A stretch of 12,065 nt of DNA from Dipetalonema caudispina. Taxonomy: Eukaryota > Nematoda > Chromadorea > Rhabditida > Onchocercidae. The notes beneath the pieces are model-generated. The model was not told the origin of the DNA. It did not search any database and saw nothing but the letters and a program-made list of their open reading frames with translations. The stretch is taken from NCBI GenBank assembly GCA_013365325.1, contig JABVXV010000727.1, positions 1-12,065 on the forward strand, in the 5' to 3' direction. How positions within the stretch are numbered: position 1 is the first letter of the stretch; each line of letters begins with the position of its first letter. A program made the translations under genes and the position numbers. This document shows, piece by piece, positions 7,883 through 12,065 of the stretch.

Positions 7883-8116
7883 ATGATGACAAATGAGTTA
7901 TCAACTTCCGATTTAATTTCTAACAGATATGTTTTGTTTTTTCGTCAAAAATATGCTTTTTTTTTTCAGATATTGATAAGGGAATTACTACTTATTATTT
8001 ACTTTTACTTTGATTATATTATAATATTAATTTGTGCAATTTTAATTACTTGCTTATTTGGGTATATAATTATAAAAAAACGAATAATTACTTCTTTAAA
8101 ATTGTTGAAAATTTAA
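7883..8116 (+). CDS. Candidate 77-residue membrane protein with splice-acceptor start, unrecognised
   Basis: The frame starts ATG-ATG directly after CAATTTTAG (AG at 7881-7882), a layout typical of trans-spliced nematode messages. It ends TAA at 8114-8116, overlapping AATAAA at 8115-8120. The N terminus is polar (MMTNELSTSDLISNRYVLFF). Residues about 33-64 are strongly hydrophobic (LLLIIYFYFDYIIILICAIL, then ITCLFGYIII), probably one or two membrane passes. The tail is basic (KKRIITSLKLLKI), suggesting a cytoplasmic end. A perfect acceptor, TTTTTTTTCAG (ending 7969), is phase 0 inside the frame. A weak GTTTTG donor at 7931 would remove 13 codons as a 39-nt intron. The hydrophobicity partly reflects T-rich DNA. 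No family is recognised. Confidence 0.38.
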   Translation: MMTNELSTSDLISNRYVLFFRQKYAFFFQILIRELLLIIYFYFDYIIILICAILITCLFGYIIIKKRIITSLKLLKI

Positions 8117-8508
8117 TAAATTGTAAAAATTTTGCATTGTATTAATTTTCTTTAAAATAAGCAGAAGAAATTCATATTGAAATTTTTGAGCTCTTTAAAT
8201 ATTTGAAAAAAAAAAAGAAAAAAAGTAATCATAGAAAAAGTATGTACTCGTTTACTTATTCACTCATATCTTTTTTGCTATTAAGCTATATCATTTTATT
8301 AATTCCTATTAAATTAATATTGATGAGACAATTAATTCAAACAAAAAGTTAAAATGACGATGGGAAAATGAAACGATTTGGTCAGTTTTGGTTGTAATAT
8401 TCGTTGTTTCGAACAGTGAATGTATTTATGAAAATGATAATATAGAAAACTTGTTTATCTGAATTTAATTATAGTAATTAGATAAAATGATGAGATAAAA
8501 CTTGTTAG
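8117..8508. other. A+T-rich spacer ending in an acceptor-like site
   Basis: No gene is seen. AAACTTGTTAG, ending at 8508, is a possible splice or trans-splice acceptor 14 nt before the ATG of the next ORF. Confidence 0.35.
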
Positions 8509-8522
8509 GAATAAGATAGGAT

Positions 8523-8756
8523 ATGATAAAATTAATGATGATATTGTGTAATTGCGACGAATTTTTATCTAGAAAATTGATCAATAAAAGATATGATAAA
8601 ATATTACCCAAATATATTCAAGGTTATAATATTGATTTATCATCCACTATTAATTTTAGTCCTTTGGCAAAAACCAATGACCTTTTTTTTAACCTTTGCT
8701 TGCTCACCTTCAGATGTCTTTTTCCAATAACTTTTAAGAGACTTATCGAAAAGTAG
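8523..8756 (+). CDS. Candidate 77-residue protein, unrecognised
   Basis: This is a complete ATG-to-TAG frame with an acceptor-like TTGTTAG 14 nt upstream and AATAAA (8799-8804) 42 nt after the stop. The sequence is mixed rather than low-complexity: MIKLMMILCNCDEFLSRKLI, NKRYDKILPKYIQGYNIDLS, STINFSPLAKTNDLFFNLCL, LTFRCLFPITFKRLIEK. It has five Cys and basic clusters, a weakly hydrophobic N terminus that might be a short signal, and no clear membrane helix. The opposite strand at 8640-8777 is also open and protein-like (FDKSLKSYWKKTSEGEQAKV), with a consensus donor GAAG|GTGAGC, so the coding strand is uncertain. No family is recognised. Confidence 0.32.
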   Translation: MIKLMMILCNCDEFLSRKLINKRYDKILPKYIQGYNIDLSSTINFSPLAKTNDLFFNLCLLTFRCLFPITFKRLIEK

Positions 8757-8835
8757 CACTAATTTGTTGTTGAATTTTTAAAAAAACTGTTATGTTGTAA
8801 TAAATCTTATTGCTATGATAAAATGAATATTTAGG

Positions 8836-9064
8836 TTAGAATTTCACAATGTTTAACCTTTCTAAAGTAAAATTTTCTAGTACTTGACCTTTCTTAGTTA
8901 AATACATAATATTTTCCTTATATTAGAGAATTTTTTTTTCGAAAATTAGCAATGAACTAAACTGAAATTTACATCAAATGATAACTAAATTGTTGCAATT
9001 TTACGATCACATCATTTTTCATTGATTTTCTTTCGGTCTTTTCATTGTATAATAATTTGAACAT
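8836..9064 (-). other. Two short protein-like minus-strand frames, possible exons
   Basis: On the minus strand, ATG 9064 to TAA 8969 encodes 31 residues (MFKLLYNEKTERKSMKNDVI then VKLQQFSYHLM). A GTAAAT donor-like site sits just before the stop. ATG 8907 to TAA 8836 encodes 23 residues (MYLTKKGQVLENFTLERLNI then VKF). Together with the minus frame at 8640-8777 they could be pieces of one gene or relic. The strand is A-rich, which favours Lys/Glu/Asn-rich frames by chance, and no clean set of acceptors links them. Confidence 0.15.
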
Positions 9065-9601
9065 ATGCAATCTTATTAAACATTATAATTTCATTCATTT
9101 TTATAAGTGATTTTTTTTTTGAAAAGAAAAAAATTTAAAATGGAAATTATACGAAATTGCCATTATTAGTTGCATTTCATTTTGTTAAATGACAATTTTT
9201 TGCATGTATGAATAAATTAAATAGCATATAACAATTGAAGAATAATGTAAATAATATTTACCCAATTAGTATAGCAATATTACGGTGATTAATTAAGCAT
9301 TTTTAATTGATTTAGACTAAACTAAACAAATACCTCAAATTTTTGTATTCATACAACAAAATATAATTTTATTTGAAAAATAATCGAATGAAATGTAAAC
9401 GTATTACACAAATAAACTTTGATAGCTTTTCTATAACTATCATTTTCGATCGATTATGAACGTGAAATATTCGTCAAACATTTACGAGTTACGTGATTTT
9501 TACATTCATTATGAAATCATACGTTAAAAATTTAAACTTTACGTAATCACATATTCATTCCTAAATTTTTTCCCTTTTTTTTTTTATATGCTGTTAAAAT
9601 G

Positions 9602-9620
9602 TTTTTTTTTTTTTTTTTTT
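9602..9620. repeat. Poly-T run (19)
   Basis: Nineteen consecutive T residues within a T-rich, non-coding 9550-9720 stretch. Confidence 0.9.
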
Positions 9621-9785
9621 ACTTTGCCATTTTTTAAAATATTATATTTTTTTCATTATTATAACGCAATTATTACAATAGAAATTTCGTAAATTATTTT
9701 TTTTTAAATCTTGATACTTGCATGATAACATTTAACAAATCATTGATCTTGCATATCAGTAAATCCAACATTTTGTTGTAGTAGC

Positions 9786-9796
9786 ATATTTTTTAG
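9786..9796 (+). promoter_or_regulatory. Possible trans-splice acceptor
   Basis: ATATTTTTTAG ends at 9796, 32 nt before the ATG at 9829. Two upstream ATGs (about 9809 and 9819) are out of frame and quickly terminated, which weakens the assignment of the start at 9829. Confidence 0.3.
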
Positions 9797-9828
9797 TCGT
9801 TGAAGCAATGTAAATAAAATGAGAAAAA

Positions 9829-11265
9829 ATGCAAACGATTAATTTGCATATTATAAATATCGTTCACAAAGTATGCGTAGTAATGGAAATGAACGCTTTC
9901 TACGTCGTAAGTGAGAAATAAATGGATATGCAAATTAATCGTGGTATGATTTTTAGTTGATTCTATTATATTAGCTCATAATTTTGCTTTACATCTATTA
10001 ATGCGTGGTTTGTATGTAGCAATATATCTTACGTATATTAATTTTTTATACTTACGTTTATTTTTCCTATCATAATATTTATGCATATATTAACGTGTTT
10101 CATGCATACTAGCATAAATATTTTGATGTTTATATTTGTTGCATATATAATAATGTATCACGTATGACGTATAACGTATGACGTTTTAATAGCATAAGTT
10201 TTTTTTTAAATGTATACTTCAATTTATATATATATATTCTAATATATACTTATCATATAAACATATACTTAGTTAAACGTATCAGAGAATGTTTTTGAAA
10301 AGAAATGATATAATATTTTTAGCTCAAAAAATATAACAAATTTTTAATGAGATAAGAAGATGACATATTTGCTTAACAAATAAGGAAATAATAAAATTAT
10401 GAAATTTATTGTACAGTTTAATTTCTGTCAATTTATTAAGTGAATGATTTTTTTTTTTTTCCAATCGGATTATTCAAAAATTTATGTTTTAAGAAAAATC
10501 AAAATTTTAATAGCTTAAAATATGTAAATTTCGTAATGTTTACATGAAGTTTGCTTTTTTTTATCGCAAAAATTTACATTAGCTATATTAGATAATATTT
10601 TAGCTTAACGTACGCTCAATACGTGTGATGATGAATGGTGTAAACAATGTTGATGATACACATTGTTCTGTTATTTCAATGATAAAGAAAGGATTTGAAA
10701 TTCTTAAACGATTCGTTATCAAAAAACCAATTCAATTAGTTGATGATAGTGCTATTCCAGTTATACCAAATGATGATATTCCTGTTATACATGATGGTAA
10801 TATTTTTTGATCATAATACAGTTGCAGAATAATTTGCATTCAAAAATTACTTTTAAATCAATAACAAATTTAATCCCAAACAACAAATAGTAAATGTTTA
10901 ATGAGAGATAATTCATTTACTAATTAACTCATTTATTGATTATATATTATGTGTTGTTATCAATTTATTCGTCATTCAACGATTGGATTTTTTAATATTA
11001 AAAAATCTAAATTCGACAATGAAATTACTAATATGATTTCATAAACTTTTTTTTTTCTATTTTTTGACGATCAATTAAAATGAACTATTATTTAGATTCA
11101 GATTTGTTGAGCAGCATTGAATCCCAATCAGATTTCATATTTAATATTCGATTAGGAAGAACGAATTTCTCATCACAACGTATCAGTTATGCTGGTAATC
11201 AGCAAAACGATGATGATGACGACTTGGCGGTAATATCGGACACGGAGATAGGTTTAATTAGTTAA
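9829..11265 (+). CDS. Three-exon gene model, about 146-residue acidic-tailed protein, unrecognised
   Basis: Exon 1 (9829-9906) encodes MQTINLHIINIVHKVCVVME then MNAFYV and ends at the perfect donor GTAAGTGAG. Exon 2 (10604-10796) follows TATTTTAG. It reads LNVRSIRVMMNGVNNVDDTH, CSVISMIKKGFEILKRFVIK, KPIQLVDDSAIPVIPNDDIP and VIHD, ending at donor GTAATA. Exon 3 (11096-11265) follows TTATTTAG, with a second AG at 11101 in the same phase. It reads DSDLLSSIESQSDFIFNIRL through NDDDDDLAVISDTEIGLIS and stops. The frame is kept across both introns (697 and 299 nt). A shorter model starts at ATG 10628 in exon 2, after trans-splicing at 10603, and gives 112 residues. The protein has a mildly hydrophobic start, a basic middle, a twice-repeated (D)IPVI motif and an Asp-rich tail. 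I recognise no domain or family. Exons 2 and 3 are more convincing than exon 1. Confidence 0.42.
9835..9942. repeat. 17-bp perfect inverted repeat enclosing a splice donor
   Basis: ACGATTAATTTGCATAT (9835-9851) is exactly matched by its reverse complement at 9926-9942, with a 74-nt loop. The loop has a smaller pair, CGTTCA/TGAACG (about 9861 and 9890). Each arm carries the POU octamer ATGCAAAT (ATTTGCAT 9842-9849; ATGCAAAT 9928-9935). The candidate donor GTAAGT at 9907 lies in the loop. No target-site duplication is seen, so a transposable element is not favoured. Confidence 0.8.
10160..10184. repeat. Doubled ACGTATGACGT motif
   Basis: Two identical 11-bp copies lie 14 bp apart (10160-10170 and 10174-10184), separated by ATA. 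Each contains the CRE half-site TGACGT. They fall in the first intron of the 9829-11265 model, or in the promoter if translation starts in exon 2. Confidence 0.7.
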
Positions 11266-11427
11266 TTTCTTGCATAGTAATTTGCAGATTAGAAGTTAAA
11301 ATGTTTAGCTACGATTTAGATGATTACAATTAACATTGGAAGAAGAGAATGAATAACATATGATAATCATTGTGTGTTTTACTAACAAATTTACATTGAG
11401 ATGACGGAAAAGTAAAAGTAAAATTAG
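11266..11427. other. 3' flank of the candidate gene
   Basis: No further exon is evident. No AATAAA occurs near the stop at 11265; the first I see is at 11649-11654, so the 3' end is undefined. Confidence 0.4.
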
Positions 11428-11550
11428 CATAATAATATTAATAATAACGTTGGTAATGATAAGGACAATAATAATAATAATAACAATAACAATGTCGATA
11501 ATAATGAAAATAATAGTGATAATAATGGCAATAATAATAATAATAACTAG
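11428..11550 (+). repeat. Imperfect (AAT)n tract, Asn-rich in one frame
   Basis: AAT triplets are interrupted mainly by A-to-G and T-to-C type changes (GAT, AAC, GTC, GGC). One plus frame is open for 40 codons after an AAAATTAG acceptor-like site and reads mostly Asn with Asp, Val, Gly, Glu and Ser, ending TAG at 11548-11550. A second plus frame and two minus frames (Ile-rich and Tyr-rich) are open as well. This is expected of the repeat, so coding is not claimed. Confidence 0.8.
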
Positions 11551-11880
11551 ATAAAATATGATAGGCTTGTTGAGTGCAAAGTTTATCATAAGTTAATGCA
11601 TAGATGCGGCAGAGGTCATATGAAAGTCGAAAAGAAGACAACTGGACAAATAAAGGTCATGATAAAAAAGAATGAGGTAAGAATGGCAGGTGGTAATCAG
11701 TCAAGGAAATTGGTGCAAGTGATATTATTACGATGAAGGGAACTGAAACTTGAACTAATAAAGGTCATAATAAGGTAAGACAAGGTGAAATTGACAAATG
11801 ATGACTAATCAAGCATTGTAAAATTATTACAGATGGTGATATGATGAAGCAGTCTGAATAAGAATTAGGATAGCATAAAG
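11551..11880. other. Purine-rich plus strand with repeated AGGTCAT words
   Basis: AGGTCAT occurs at 11613-11619, 11654-11660 and 11762-11768. The last two lie in a 12-bp direct repeat, AATAAAGGTCAT, spaced 108 bp apart and each followed by N-ATAA. AGGTCA is the nuclear-receptor half-site core, but no paired spacing is evident. GAGGTAAG and AAGGTAAG donor-like words also occur (about 11674 and 11774). No open frame of note is seen. Confidence 0.4.

Positions 11881-12065
<185 letters not shown>

Larger units (their letters stand above)
9399..10624. promoter_or_regulatory. Cluster of ACGT-core motifs
   Basis: I count 16 ACGT tetramers in about 1.2 kb, against about ten in the preceding 9.4 kb. 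They include a palindromic TTACGTAA (9539-9546, the PAR/CES-2-type bZIP site) and TTACGTGAT near 9489. There is also a doubled ACGTATGACGT (10160-10170 and 10174-10184) and TAACGTACG at 10607. The TGACGT core is a CRE half-site. The cluster runs up to and through the first intron of the gene model at 9829-11265, so a transcriptional role is plausible but inferred. Confidence 0.35.

Noticed and set aside
4843..8258. Shared 15-mer GTACTCGTTTACTTA at 4843-4857 and 8244-8258.
   Set aside because: In 12 kb of such skewed composition a few 15-bp matches are expected by chance, and the similarity barely extends.
9835..9942. Miniature inverted-repeat transposable element.
   Set aside because: Termini are perfect but no target-site duplication, no second copy in the window and no known terminal motif.
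11305..11641. Minus-strand Ile-rich and Tyr-rich ORFs of 94 and 67 codons.
   Set aside because: They are translations of the complementary ATT microsatellite in two frames, so they are open only because the triplet lacks stops in those frames.

Overview
This is very A+T-rich eukaryotic DNA (roughly a fifth to a quarter G+C by eye). It is dominated by trinucleotide microsatellites, long poly-A/poly-T runs and non-coding sequence. A nematode origin is inferred. The one confidently recognisable gene, on the minus strand near the left end, encodes the start of a secreted Reeler-domain protein of a type I associate with nematodes. Candidate start codons repeatedly sit just after TTTTAG or TTTAG splice acceptors, as expected with spliced-leader trans-splicing. 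No spliced-leader gene, tRNA, rRNA, transposase or CRISPR is visible.

Layout: (ATT)n at 1-119. A 5'-partial set of Reeler exons on the minus strand (868 down to about 532) has its remaining exons beyond the left edge. An intergenic stretch (about 890-1440) follows. Plus-strand candidate exons at 1450-1740 may be spliced to a short membrane-spanning ORF at 2161-2328. Next comes a repeat-rich block (2600-4170): (TTG)9, a self-complementary ATT/AAT field, a 27-bp GTA/GTG minisatellite and a diverged array of about 28/55/70 bp units. From 4170 to 7250 there are only weak hydrophobic or purine-rich frames. At 7575-8805 there are short plus-strand ORFs, two of which have splice-acceptor-like sequence before the ATG and AATAAA at or after the stop. 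From 9400 to 10625 ACGT-core motifs are unusually dense. The best unrecognised gene is a three-exon model at 9829-11265 encoding about 146 residues with an acidic tail. The window ends in AAT- and ATT-rich repeats (11428-11550 and 11880-12065).

No shared pathway or operon function can be supported. The gene models rest on frame, splice-site consensus and residue composition only. In DNA this A/T-rich, short 'protein-like' frames arise by chance, especially on purine-rich strands, so most entries carry low confidence.
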